Shown here in pieces: positions 1 to 6,308 of a stretch of 7,586 nucleotides of DNA. This DNA is from Paracoccaceae bacterium (GTDB taxonomy: Bacteria > Pseudomonadota > Alphaproteobacteria > Rhodobacterales > Rhodobacteraceae), in assembly GCA_002400675.1 (NCBI GenBank), contig NVQY01000198.1, positions 1-7,586 of the forward strand, given 5' to 3'. The translations under genes and the position numbers were made by a program. The notes beneath the pieces are model-generated. The model was given only the letters and a program-made list of their open reading frames with translations, had not been told where the DNA came from and searched no databases. How positions within the stretch are numbered: position 1 is the first letter of the stretch; every line of letters starts with the position of its first letter.

Positions 1-140
1 GGCTGGAAATCGCCGCCGGGGCCGAGACCGAAGTCGACCGCGTGATCACCCGGCAACGCGGGTCCGACCCGGACCTGTGGGTGATCGAGGTTGAGGACCG
101 GCAGGGCCGCCACCTGCTGGGCGAAAGCGGTCTGGACTGA
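1..140 (+). CDS. DUF1491 family protein, C-terminal end (partial)
   Basis: The reading frame enters from the left edge with its first complete codon at position 3 and ends with TGA at 138-140, giving 45 visible residues. The segment contains [20 protein letters not shown] followed by [15 protein letters not shown]. This closely matches my recollection of the C-terminus of DUF1491 proteins, small alphaproteobacterial proteins of unknown function in which a [16 protein letters not shown] stretch is conserved. Its stop lies one base before the recO start codon, so the two are almost certainly co-transcribed and translationally coupled. In Rhodobacterales this gene commonly sits in the rnc-era-recO neighbourhood, which I infer lies to the left. 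The start and N-terminal part are outside the window. No function can be assigned. Confidence 0.8.
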   Translation, partial: LEIAAGAETEVDRVITRQRGSDPDLWVIEVEDRQGRHLLGESGLD

Positions 141-141
141 C

Positions 142-867
142 ATGGAATGGCGCGATCAGGGTATCCTTCTGACCATGCGCCGCCACGGTGAAACCTCGGC
201 GATCATTGACGTTTTTACCCAATCGCACGGTCGCCACGCGGGGATCGTGCGCGGCGGGGCCGGGCGTAAACTTGCTCCGATCCTGCAACCGGGCGCACAG
301 CTCGACCTGCTGTGGCGCGCCCGGCTAGAGGATCATTTGGGCAGCTATCAGGTCGAACCCCTGCGCAGCCGCGCGGCGGCGGCCCTGTCGGGGCGGTTGG
401 CGCTGGCCGGGCTGAACACGGTCACGGCCCTGTTGGCATTTTGCCTGCCCGAACGCGAGGCGCACGCTGGGCTTTATGCCCGTACCGAGGTGTTGCTGGA
501 CCTGCTGGGGCAGAACGAGGTCTGGCCGCTGGCCTATCTCAACTGGGAACTGGCCTTGCTGGACGAGATGGGCTTTGGCCTTGACCTGACCACCTGCGCC
601 GTCACCGGGCAGAGCGATGGGTTGATCTATGTCTCGCCAAAGTCCGGTCGGGCGGTGTCGGCCAAGGGGGCAGGCGCGTGGGCCAAGCGGATGCTGCCCC
701 TGCCGCCATGTTTGCGTGGGGTCGGACCGGCCCCGGATACAGAGGTCGCTCAGGCGTTGGGCACAACCGGATATTTCCTGATGCACAAATTGGCCCCGGT
801 TCTGGCCGGAAAACCCCTGCCAGAGGCGCGCGCGCGGTTTGTCGAGGCATTTACTCGGACGCTTTGA
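142..867 (+). CDS. recO: DNA repair protein RecO
   Basis: This encodes a 241-residue protein, a normal length for alphaproteobacterial RecO. RecO works with RecF and RecR in the cytoplasm to load RecA onto SSB-coated single-stranded DNA at gaps, and it can anneal complementary strands. The N-terminal OB-fold part starts [20 protein letters not shown], the family's usual opening, followed by [15 protein letters not shown]. The helical C-terminal half carries the typical [14 protein letters not shown] segment (about residues 160-173) and ends near [11 protein letters not shown]. Only isolated cysteines are visible (about 101, 152 and 190), so the four-cysteine zinc site of some RecO proteins is absent. 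I chose ATG 142 because it matches the family N-terminus and follows the upstream TGA by one base. The Shine-Dalgarno sequence is weak, which fits translational coupling. An ATG at 91 in the same frame would add 17 unrelated residues inside the previous gene. The 3' end overlaps a convergent gene by 17 bp. Confidence 0.95.
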   Translation: MEWRDQGILLTMRRHGETSAIIDVFTQSHGRHAGIVRGGAGRKLAPILQPGAQLDLLWRARLEDHLGSYQVEPLRSRAAAALSGRLALAGLNTVTALLAFCLPEREAHAGLYARTEVLLDLLGQNEVWPLAYLNWELALLDEMGFGLDLTTCAVTGQSDGLIYVSPKSGRAVSAKGAGAWAKRMLPLPPCLRGVGPAPDTEVAQALGTTGYFLMHKLAPVLAGKPLPEARARFVEAFTRTL

Positions 868-1243
868 ATACCATTTCCCGCCCGGAATCGGTGCTCAGGA
901 TCAAAATATTGCCCGCAACTTCGGACAGGTTCATGTCCGACAGGGCGGATAAGAACTGCGATTCCGCCGCAAGGTCAGGACAGGCCATGCGCGTCACCGC
1001 CAGGTTTTTCGCCTCGAACCAGGGATAAGGGGCGGTCATCGCGCCGGAATAGCTGTTGCAGGGCGCCTTGCCGGCGATAGTTCCGGAGTCGGGAAACGTC
1101 AGCGTTGCCCGTTGCACAAACGGCGCACCGTCCAACTCGCTCAGAACCCAGATCCGATTCGCTGCGCCATAGGCCCCGACGGATTCATCGTTCCAGCAAC
1201 CCGAAAGCGCGGTAAGAAACAAGGTGGCGGCAAGTATCTTCAT
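851..1243 (-). CDS. META-domain (HslJ-like) lipoprotein
   Basis: The predicted protein has 130 residues. It begins [16 protein letters not shown], a short lipoprotein signal peptide with lipobox LSGC, so Cys16 is the expected lipidated residue of the mature protein. The rest matches the META domain seen in E. coli HslJ: an [12 protein letters not shown] strand near residue 31, then [23 protein letters not shown] (about 47-68), then the [21 protein letters not shown] block (about 81-101). C62 and C88 are the pair of cysteines usual in this family and may form a disulfide. The role is unknown; HslJ has been linked to heat shock and novobiocin resistance, which should not be transferred here. 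A longer start at 1279 is possible, but it would put 12 unrelated residues before the signal peptide. No strong Shine-Dalgarno sequence is visible. The gene ends 17 bp inside recO on the opposite strand and lies 79 bp downstream of the TetR gene. Confidence 0.85.
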   Translation of the reverse strand: MKILAATLFLTALSGCWNDESVGAYGAANRIWVLSELDGAPFVQRATLTFPDSGTIAGKAPCNSYSGAMTAPYPWFEAKNLAVTRMACPDLAAESQFLSALSDMNLSEVAGNILILSTDSGREMVFKASE

Positions 1244-1322
1244 ACCCGGCTTGCTAACGTGGGCCGCGCCGTTGTTCAAGTTCCCGCCCCGCAGGGCACG
1301 CCATTGTGTGGCACCGGCACCG

Positions 1323-1877
1323 TCATTCCAGCGTCAGAACGATGTCGATCAAAGTACCCAGAGGAGTTTCAACGGGCTTATCATCCCGCGACGACAGATC
1401 TTCCAGCCCGATCAACCCGGCATAGATGATCCGGGCGAAATCCGGGTTGGTCAGGCCGATCTCGGCCAGCAACCCACCCAGATAGTGCAGACGGCGCGCA
1501 TCGACCCGCAACACTGCCTGCGCCGCCATCGCCTCTGAACGTGACCACGCCCGGATTGCCGGTTCGATCGGCCCGTCGCCATAGTCCGGCCACGCAGCAT
1601 TTGCGGCAATTTGCCCAAGTAGCCGCAGACGTTTGGGAACAGACGGTTCTGCCTCAAGGTGGCTGACAACGTCCGTGTAGGCGCGTTGTTCCCAGTGGGC
1701 CATCATGGCTTCGCGGAACTGCCCAATATCCTTGAAATGCCAATAAAATGAACCCTTTGTGGTCCCTAGAGACCGTGCCAGCGGTTCGGCCTTCAACCCG
1801 GATGGGCCGTGTTTGGTCAGGGCGCGGAACCCGGCCTTCAGCCAGTCTTGCTTGGATAATCTCGGGGGTTTGGTCAT
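1323..1877 (-). CDS. TetR/AcrR family transcriptional regulator
   Basis: This is a 184-residue protein, slightly short but normal for TetR regulators. The N-terminal DNA-binding domain runs from about residue 8 to 60. Its helix-turn-helix is clear in GLKAEPLARSLGTTKGSFYW followed by HFKD (about 27-50), with the family's SFYWHF signature. The remainder is a helical ligand and dimerisation domain without a recognisable ligand signature. I chose ATG 1877 (MTKPPRLSKQDWLKAG) because the conserved domain follows directly. In-frame ATGs at 1889 and 1970 exist but lie in or beyond operator-like palindromes. There is no Shine-Dalgarno sequence before 1877, and the best promoter match would give a leaderless transcript. 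The gene is divergent from the small membrane-protein gene at 1958, and two matching palindromes lie between them. The simplest inference is that it represses itself and that neighbour. Its inducer is unknown. Confidence 0.88.
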   Translation of the reverse strand: MTKPPRLSKQDWLKAGFRALTKHGPSGLKAEPLARSLGTTKGSFYWHFKDIGQFREAMMAHWEQRAYTDVVSHLEAEPSVPKRLRLLGQIAANAAWPDYGDGPIEPAIRAWSRSEAMAAQAVLRVDARRLHYLGGLLAEIGLTNPDFARIIYAGLIGLEDLSSRDDKPVETPLGTLIDIVLTLE

Positions 1878-1884
1878 GGAAAAT

Positions 1885-1913
1885 ACCATACGGGTGCGTA
1901 TTGTTTGTTGCAA
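1885..1913 (-). promoter_or_regulatory. Candidate promoter of the TetR gene (possibly leaderless)
   Basis: Read on the minus strand, TTGCAA (1913-1908) is a -35-like hexamer and TATGGT (1890-1885) a -10-like hexamer, each matching 4 of 6 consensus bases with an ideal 17-bp spacer. Transcription would start around 1878-1877, at the chosen ATG itself. This fits the lack of a Shine-Dalgarno sequence. Operator 1 occupies the spacer and most of the -10 element, so bound repressor would block the polymerase. The identification rests on sequence match alone. Confidence 0.4.
1886..1903. promoter_or_regulatory. TetR operator 1 (imperfect palindrome)
   Basis: The 18-bp sequence is CCATACGGGTGCGTATTG. 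It aligns without gaps to operator 2, identical at 14 of 18 positions (CCATACG....GCGTAT.G), and is itself a near-palindrome with CATACG and CGTATT arms. It lies directly upstream of the TetR gene start and overlaps its candidate -10 element. Autoregulation by the divergently encoded TetR protein is the natural inference. Confidence 0.65.
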
Positions 1914-1925
1914 GGCATTATGTAA

Positions 1926-1943
1926 CCATACGCTGGCGTATGG
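1926..1943. promoter_or_regulatory. TetR operator 2 (palindrome with perfect 8-bp arms)
   Basis: The sequence CCATACGCTGGCGTATGG has two perfect 8-bp arms around a 2-bp centre. It is 40 bp centre to centre from operator 1, close to four helical turns, so two dimers would sit on about the same face of the DNA. It ends just before the AAAAGGA Shine-Dalgarno sequence of the membrane-protein gene and would block its transcription start or early elongation. Confidence 0.75.
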
Positions 1944-1957
1944 AAAAGGATTCGCCA

Positions 1958-2341
1958 ATGAATACCGCAATTTTACTGGCCGCTGGCCTGATGAGTGTCA
2001 CCGTCCTCGTGCATGTCATAATGGGCGGGGCACAGATCATGCACCCGCTTCGGGCCGCCGGTCTGCCGCGCCTGATCGGCGCGGTGATGGACGTGGTCTG
2101 GCACGGGGTCACGGTGGTACTGATCTGTCTGGCCGGGGCGTTGTTCTGGCTGGCCGGGGCGTTGTTCTGGCTGGCCTGGCACGACAACCCAGCCCTCTTG
2201 TGGATGACTTGCGCCATCCAGTTTGGTTTTGCCGGGCTGTTTCTCTGGTACGGCACCACGCAGTTGCACAGCCTGTGGCCGATGCCCCAATGGGTGATCT
2301 TTCTCGGCGTGCCGGCGCTTAGCCTTTGGGGCGCGGCCTAA
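1958..2341 (+). CDS. Small four-helix membrane protein, unknown function
   Basis: The predicted protein has 127 residues, almost all of them in hydrophobic segments: about 3-22, 42-74, 79-99 and 107-125. I do not recognise the family. Visible details are membrane-associated histidines H19, H29 and H49 and a Trp-rich second half. I chose ATG 1958 because AAAAGGA at 1944-1950 gives a good Shine-Dalgarno sequence with a 7-base spacer. The in-frame ATG at 1940 lies inside operator 2 and has no ribosome-binding site, and longer versions would run into the TetR gene. The gene is transcribed away from the TetR regulator, a layout typical of a regulator with its target, often a transporter or membrane-defence protein, but nothing in the sequence shows transport activity. 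Helix 2 carries an exact 7-residue tandem repeat (AGALFWL twice) and is unusually long as a result. Confidence 0.75.
   Translation: MNTAILLAAGLMSVTVLVHVIMGGAQIMHPLRAAGLPRLIGAVMDVVWHGVTVVLICLAGALFWLAGALFWLAWHDNPALLWMTCAIQFGFAGLFLWYGTTQLHSLWPMPQWVIFLGVPALSLWGAA
2131..2172 (+). repeat. Exact 21-bp tandem duplication inside the membrane-protein gene
   Basis: Positions 2131-2151 and 2152-2172 are identical 21-bp units, and both start GGCCGGGGCG. The period is a multiple of three, so the frame is kept and the protein gains AGALFWL (residues 59-65 and 66-72). Two identical copies down to third codon positions indicate a recent slippage or duplication event, or an assembly artefact. Confidence 0.95.
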
Positions 2342-2396
2342 TGCACAGGGGCAAAATGCCGCATCGCAGCATTGTGATGATCGTCGGCGCGGCGTT

Positions 2397-2415
2397 GCCT
2401 CTACCCGTCAGAGGC
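2397..2415 (+). terminator. Stem-loop after the membrane-protein gene, possible terminator
   Basis: GCCTCT (2397-2402) pairs perfectly with AGAGGC (2410-2415) around a 7-base loop, 55 bases after the membrane-protein stop codon. It is followed only by CCCCTT, so the U-tract is poor. It could terminate or stabilise the plus-strand transcript. Confidence 0.35.
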
Positions 2416-2444
2416 CCCTTGCGGCGAAGTACAAAACCGACAAA

Positions 2445-2460
2445 CACCCCATTCCGGGTG
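2445..2460 (-). terminator. Weak stem-loop downstream of mcd, possible terminator
   Basis: On the minus strand CACCC (2460-2456) pairs with GGGTG (2449-2445) around a 6-base loop, beginning 17 bases after the mcd stop codon. It is followed by TTTGTCGGTTTTG, a broken T-rich run. The short stem makes this a modest candidate. The 9-bp sequence GTACAAAAC occurs on either side (2429-2437 and 2461-2469). Confidence 0.35.
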
Positions 2461-2476
2461 GTACAAAACGGATGAT

Positions 2477-4147
2477 CTAGCCCAGCAAACGCCGCGCGAT
2501 CACCTGCGCCTGAATTTCGGCGGCCCCTTCAAAGATGTTGAGAATGCGCGCGTCGCACAGGATCCGGCTGATCTTGTATTCCAATGCGAACCCGTTGCCG
2601 CCGTGGATTTGCAACCCGTTATCTGCCGCTGCCCACGCCACCCGCGCGCCCAGCAGCTTGGCCATCCCGGCCTCAAGATCGCAGCGCCGGTCGTGGTCTT
2701 TTTGCCAGGCGCTGAAATAGGTCAACTGCCGCGCCACCATGATTTCCACCGCCATCATCGCCAGCTTGCCCGACACCCGGGGAAAGGCGATCAAAGGCTT
2801 GCCAAACTGCTTGCGATCCTGCGCGTATTGCAACGCCACATCCAGCGCCGATTGCGCCACGCCAATGGCCCGCGCCGCCGTCTGAATCCGTGCAGATTCA
2901 AAGGTTTGCATCAATTGTTTGAACCCCTTGCCGGTCTCTCCGCCCAACAGGTTCTCGCCCTTGACGTGAAAGCCATCAAACGCCAGTTCGTATTCCTTCA
3001 TGCCGCGATACCCCAGCACTTCGATTTCGCCCCCCGTCATGCCCGGGGTGGGGAACGGGTCGGCGTCGGTGCCGGGGGTTTTTTCCGCCAGAAACATCGA
3101 CAGCCCCCGGTGGTCGGTGCTGTCGGGATCGGTGCGCGCCAGCAGAGTCATCACATGGGTACGCGCCGCGTGGGTGATCCAGGTCTTGTTGCCGGTGATC
3201 GCGTAATCATCGCCAGATTTCACCGCACGCGTGCGCAGCGCACCCAGATCGGACCCGGTGTTGGGTTCGGTAAATACCGCCGTCGGCAGGATTTCTGCAC
3301 TGGCGATTTTGGGCAACCAATGCTGTTTTTGCGCGTCCGTACCGCCGCAGATAATCAACTCGGCAGCGATTTCCGACCGCGTTCCAAGACTACCAACGCC
3401 GATATAGCCGCGCGAAAGTTCCTCGGACACCACCACCATCGACGCTTTGGACATGCCAAAGCCGCCGTATTCCTCGGGGATGGTCAGGCCGAACACGCCC
3501 ATTTCGGCCAGCTCCTCGATGATCTGCATCGGGATCAATTTGTCTTGGAGGTGCCAGTCATGGGCAAAAGGTTCAACCTTTTCAATGGCAAAGCGGCGGA
3601 ATTGTTCGCGGATCATTTCCAACTCGTCATCAAGGCCCGTGGCCCCAAAGGTGTTGTTGGCCACCTGCTCCTGCATCAGTTCAACCAGCCGCGTGCGCGC
3701 TGCTTGCGTGTTGCCACCCTGCGTCAGGGTCGTCACCGCCGGCGACATCAGGCCACGCATTTCATCCTGTGACAGGCCGATATCCTGAAGCCGCAGAATT
3801 TCCCCCTGACTCATCGGGATGCCGCCGTAGATCTGCCAAAGGTATTCGCCAAAAGCGATCTGGTGGATCAACTGTTCGATCTCGCCGAACTTGCCCTGCT
3901 CGTGCAACCGTTCGGCCCAGGCCTGCATCTGGGTCAGGGCCTGCGCATAGGTGGCGAGCCACGCCACCCCGTGCGCCGCCGTTTGGTTCGCTTCGATCAA
4001 GGCCCCCGATATGCGCCCATTGTCAGACACCTGTGTCCGCACGATATCGCAGGCGTGCGCGCTCAGCGCCTGAACCGGGACAATCGCCGCACCGGTCAGG
4101 GCAAGAAGGTCGGGCAGAATAACGCAGGGCGTATCGGTGGTGGGCAT
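2477..4147 (-). CDS. mcd: (2S)-methylsuccinyl-CoA dehydrogenase, acyl-CoA dehydrogenase family
   Basis: The protein has 556 residues, much longer than the roughly 380-400 of common acyl-CoA dehydrogenases. It has an N-terminal extension of about 165 residues, then the usual N-terminal helical (about 175-285), middle beta (about 288-395) and C-terminal helical (about 400-550) domains. Family motifs are clear: VFTEPNTGSD (291-300, flavin/substrate region), DRKQFGKPL (444-452), QIHGGNGF (513-520) and FEGAAEIQ (539-546), where E540 is at the position of the catalytic base of typical acyl-CoA dehydrogenases. The long extension is characteristic of methylsuccinyl-CoA dehydrogenase, a cytoplasmic FAD enzyme oxidising (2S)-methylsuccinyl-CoA to mesaconyl-CoA in the ethylmalonyl-CoA pathway of acetyl-CoA assimilation. 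As I recall, Rhodobacter also has mcd next to pckA. The start at 4147 is supported by AGGA seven bases upstream. The main alternative is another long acyl-CoA dehydrogenase with a similar extension. Confidence 0.85.
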   Translation of the reverse strand: MPTTDTPCVILPDLLALTGAAIVPVQALSAHACDIVRTQVSDNGRISGALIEANQTAAHGVAWLATYAQALTQMQAWAERLHEQGKFGEIEQLIHQIAFGEYLWQIYGGIPMSQGEILRLQDIGLSQDEMRGLMSPAVTTLTQGGNTQAARTRLVELMQEQVANNTFGATGLDDELEMIREQFRRFAIEKVEPFAHDWHLQDKLIPMQIIEELAEMGVFGLTIPEEYGGFGMSKASMVVVSEELSRGYIGVGSLGTRSEIAAELIICGGTDAQKQHWLPKIASAEILPTAVFTEPNTGSDLGALRTRAVKSGDDYAITGNKTWITHAARTHVMTLLARTDPDSTDHRGLSMFLAEKTPGTDADPFPTPGMTGGEIEVLGYRGMKEYELAFDGFHVKGENLLGGETGKGFKQLMQTFESARIQTAARAIGVAQSALDVALQYAQDRKQFGKPLIAFPRVSGKLAMMAVEIMVARQLTYFSAWQKDHDRRCDLEAGMAKLLGARVAWAAADNGLQIHGGNGFALEYKISRILCDARILNIFEGAAEIQAQVIARRLLG

Positions 4148-4371
4148 GATCAGATCCTGTCAGTCATGGGCCATAAAGCAAGGCCTTGTTCGGGTTGATT
4201 GCTGGTAGTCACTTTGCAGGTGCGGCGCAACAAAAATACGTTGCCATGTGGGTATCAGACCAATTATTGCGCGGGGAGATATTGCAGTACAGCACGCCCA
4301 GCGCGCCGTCCCGCATGTTACCCAACATCCGGCGCAGGTACACAAGGCATTGAGGCGGGGCGATAACCTGA
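4148..4371. other. Upstream region of mcd with scattered TTGC/GCAA half-sites
   Basis: I find no credible gene in this first part of the 545-bp space between mcd and pckA. It must contain the mcd promoter, but I see no convincing -35/-10 pair. TTGC (4214-4217) and GCAA (4227-4230) form a short inverted repeat. Further TTGC half-sites occur near 4241, 4266 and 4281. The minus-strand 7-mer GTTGCGC at 4231-4225 also occurs in both copies of the direct repeat upstream of pckA. Reading frames crossing the region have unusual composition and no family resemblance. Confidence 0.4.
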
Positions 4372-4602
4372 ACAGGTACCGACGCAAACCCCCCGGCGTT
4401 CCTTGGTTCGGCCAGTCACGGCAACGGGTTGACCCGGTTGATGAAGGCGCTGGGGCACGAGGTGGATAAGGAACGGTTGGGCGCGCCAAAGGATGCGCTG
4501 GCGGTGTTTGGCGATGTCAAAAAGCATATCGGCAAAATGGTGGTGCTGCGTGCAATGGAGAGTGGGTTAAAGGCCGGCGACAAGCTGGGCGAGGGCCAGT
4601 AA
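4372..4602 (+). pseudogene. Gene remnant: C-terminal fragment, perhaps of an MDR-type oxidoreductase
   Basis: This frame is open after TGA at 4369 and ends at TAA 4600-4602. It reads like true protein: PPAFLGSASHGNGLTRLMKA, then GAPKDALAVFGDVKKHIGKM, then VVLRAMESGLKAGDKL. The only ATG is at 4441, which would give 53 residues, but the protein-like sequence begins about 20 codons earlier and is cut off by in-frame stops at 4351 and 4369. No ribosome-binding site precedes 4441. The order FLGS, a helical stretch, then a KDAL...HIGKMVVL ending resembles the C-terminus of medium-chain dehydrogenase/reductase proteins (compare GS... and HIGK(I/V)VL there). This is a weak resemblance judged by eye. 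It is best read as the surviving 3' end of a decayed gene, lying opposite in direction to both mcd and pckA. A small intact gene from 4441 is the alternative. Confidence 0.45.
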
Positions 4603-4607
4603 GGCCA

Positions 4608-4640
4608 GCATGCCCGCAGAAACTGGTGTTGCGGACATGC
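4608..4640. terminator. Strong stem-loop between the remnant and the pckA 3' end
   Basis: GCATGCCCGCA (4608-4618) and TGCGGACATGC (4630-4640) are complementary at 10 of 11 positions around an 11-base loop. On the minus strand the odd position becomes a U-G wobble, so all 11 pairs form in pckA read-through RNA. On the plus strand a TTTT tract follows nine bases later, six bases after the remnant's TAA the hairpin begins. It could terminate either strand. It lacks a U-tract in the pckA direction, so mRNA 3'-end protection is equally possible. A GGGG/CCCC hairpin (4664-4678) lies between it and the pckA stop codon. Confidence 0.5.
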
Positions 4641-4692
4641 CCTGATCCTTTTGCTATGGCCGCGGGGACATCAGCCCCAGCGACCAGAGTGC

Positions 4693-6291
4693 CTAGCCGA
4701 TGGCAGCCGCTTTTACGTCATTGTCGATATACGGCACGTATTGCGCAAAATTGTCAGCAAACATTTTCACCAGCTTGGCCGCCTGTGCGTCATAGGCCGC
4801 CTGATCGTTCCATGTGCGGCGCGGGTCCAGCAATACTTCGGCGACACCGGGTGCCGTGACCGGCACGTCAAAGCCAAAGTTCGGATCCTTGCGGAATTCC
4901 ACCTGCGCCAGCGATCCATCCAGCGCCGAGGTCAGCAACCCACGAGTGGCGCGGATCGGCATGCGCGATCCGGTGCCATATGCGCCGCCGGTCCAGCCGG
5001 TGTTGACCAGCCAACAGGTGGCACCATGCTGGGCGATCTTTTCACGCAAGAGGTTGCCATAGGCCTCTGGGCGGCGTGGCATGAAGGGGGCACCAAAACA
5101 GGTGGAAAAGGTTGGTTCCGGTTCGGTCACGCCACGTTCGGTGCCCGCGACCTTGGAGGTAAAGCCGGACAGAAAGTGATACATTGCCTGCGCCGGGGTC
5201 AGGCGGGCAATGGGGGGAAGTACGCCAAACGCGTCACAGGTCAGCATGATAATGTTCTTGGGATGCCCGCCCATGGCGGATTCCGACGCGTTGGAAATGT
5301 ACTCCAACGGATAGGCGCAGCGCATGTTCGCGGTCAGGCTGTCGTCCTCGAAATCCAGTTCCTTAGTGTAAGGGTCGAACACCATATTTTCGATCACCGT
5401 GGCAAATTTGCTGGTGGTTGCGTAGATTTCCGGTTCGGCCTCGGAGGAAAGCGAAATTGTTTTGGCGTAACAGCCGCCCTCGAAATTGAACGTGCCCCGG
5501 TCGGACCAACCGTGTTCATCGTCGCCGATCAACGTGCGTTTCGGGTCCGCCGACAGGGTTGTTTTTCCGGTTCCCGACAGGCCAAAGAACACGGCCGTAT
5601 CAACCGGATTTCCGGTGGCGTGGTTGGCCGAACAATGCATCGGCATGATGCCCTGTTCCGGCAACAGGTAGTTCAGCAGGGTGAACACCGACTTCTTGTT
5701 CTCGCCTGCGTATTCAGTATTGCCGATCAGGATGATCTTGCGGTCAAAGTTCAGGGCAATGACGGTATCGCTGCGACAGCCGTGCCTGGACGGATCGGCC
5801 TTAAAGCTGGGGCAGTTGATGATGGTGAAATCAGCGGTGAAATCGGCCAGATCCTCTTGATCCGGGCGACGCAGCATGTGGCGGATGAACAGCCCGTGCC
5901 ACGCCAGTTCCGTCACCATACGCACATTGATCGAATGCGCAGGGTCGGCCCCACCGATCAAATCCTGAACATAATAATCCTTACCCTTCATATGCTTGAG
6001 CATATCGGCATAAAGGACATCAAATTTTTCCGGCGCCATCGCCGCGTTGTTTTCCCACCAGATACTGTCAACGACAGACTCGGTTTTCACCACATGTTTA
6101 TCCTTGGGCGAACGACCGGTGAACTTTCCGGTGGTCACCAGAAAACTTCCCCCCTTGCCCAGTGTGCCTTCGTTACGCTTTAGCGCTGCCTCGACCAGTG
6201 CCGGTTCAAGCAGGTTGTAATAGACATTTCCCAGATCTTTGATGCCCTGATCTTCGAGTCGGAACTGCGGGTTAACCTGTCCAGATGTCAT
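4693..6291 (-). CDS. pckA: Phosphoenolpyruvate carboxykinase (ATP)
   Basis: The protein has 532 residues, the normal size for the ATP-dependent enzyme, which converts oxaloacetate and ATP to phosphoenolpyruvate, CO2 and ADP as the committed step of gluconeogenesis. Visible motifs are [13 protein letters not shown] (54-66, oxaloacetate-binding arginine at R60), [12 protein letters not shown] (218-229), the P-loop GLSGTGKTT (237-245) and the metal/second kinase motif GDDEHGW (256-262). [15 protein letters not shown] sequence [18 protein letters not shown] lies at 433-450. I chose ATG 6291 ([10 protein letters not shown]) because it matches the family N-terminus and has AGGAG nine bases upstream. 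A longer frame to 6390 adds 33 unrelated residues. The gene is divergent from chvI and in the same direction as mcd, but a 545-bp gap argues against a single operon. A perfect hairpin sits directly upstream of its Shine-Dalgarno sequence, and direct repeats lie 136-168 bp upstream of the start codon. Confidence 0.97.
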   Translation of the reverse strand: MTSGQVNPQFRLEDQGIKDLGNVYYNLLEPALVEAALKRNEGTLGKGGSFLVTTGKFTGRSPKDKHVVKTESVVDSIWWENNAAMAPEKFDVLYADMLKHMKGKDYYVQDLIGGADPAHSINVRMVTELAWHGLFIRHMLRRPDQEDLADFTADFTIINCPSFKADPSRHGCRSDTVIALNFDRKIILIGNTEYAGENKKSVFTLLNYLLPEQGIMPMHCSANHATGNPVDTAVFFGLSGTGKTTLSADPKRTLIGDDEHGWSDRGTFNFEGGCYAKTISLSSEAEPEIYATTSKFATVIENMVFDPYTKELDFEDDSLTANMRCAYPLEYISNASESAMGGHPKNIIMLTCDAFGVLPPIARLTPAQAMYHFLSGFTSKVAGTERGVTEPEPTFSTCFGAPFMPRRPEAYGNLLREKIAQHGATCWLVNTGWTGGAYGTGSRMPIRATRGLLTSALDGSLAQVEFRKDPNFGFDVPVTAPGVAEVLLDPRRTWNDQAAYDAQAAKLVKMFADNFAQYVPYIDNDVKAAAIG

Positions 6292-6308
6292 GAGGTTCTT
6301 CTCCTGTG

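Noticed and set aside
1748..1957. Longer version of the small membrane protein starting at 1748
   Set aside because: It would overlap the TetR gene and both operators and add about 70 unrelated residues. ATG 1958 has a good Shine-Dalgarno sequence at the right spacing.
2429..2469. GTACAAAAC repeated 32 bp apart as a possible insertion-site duplication
   Set aside because: The 32-bp period contains no mobile-element sequence between the copies, and the bases look like ordinary intergenic DNA with a weak hairpin.
2603..3772. A 389-codon open frame antisense to mcd
   Set aside because: It is fully covered by the acyl-CoA dehydrogenase gene. The composition is dominated by H, R, Q and G, and no motif or ribosome-binding site is seen.
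4248..4469. A 73-codon plus-strand frame that could have been the front half of the remnant in another frame
   Set aside because: Its R/H/Q-rich translation does not resemble the part of an MDR-type protein that should precede the remnant, so a simple frameshift does not restore a gene.
4160..4489. A 109-codon minus-strand frame upstream of mcd
   Set aside because: The translation is rich in C, R, P and W without any recognisable pattern and has no ribosome-binding site. The competing plus-strand frame at its right end looks more like protein.
4651..6183. A 510-codon open frame antisense to pckA
   Set aside because: It lies wholly opposite pckA, whose motifs are unmistakable. Its product is rich in R, G, H and Q with no family resemblance, as expected of a codon-bias shadow in a GC-rich gene.
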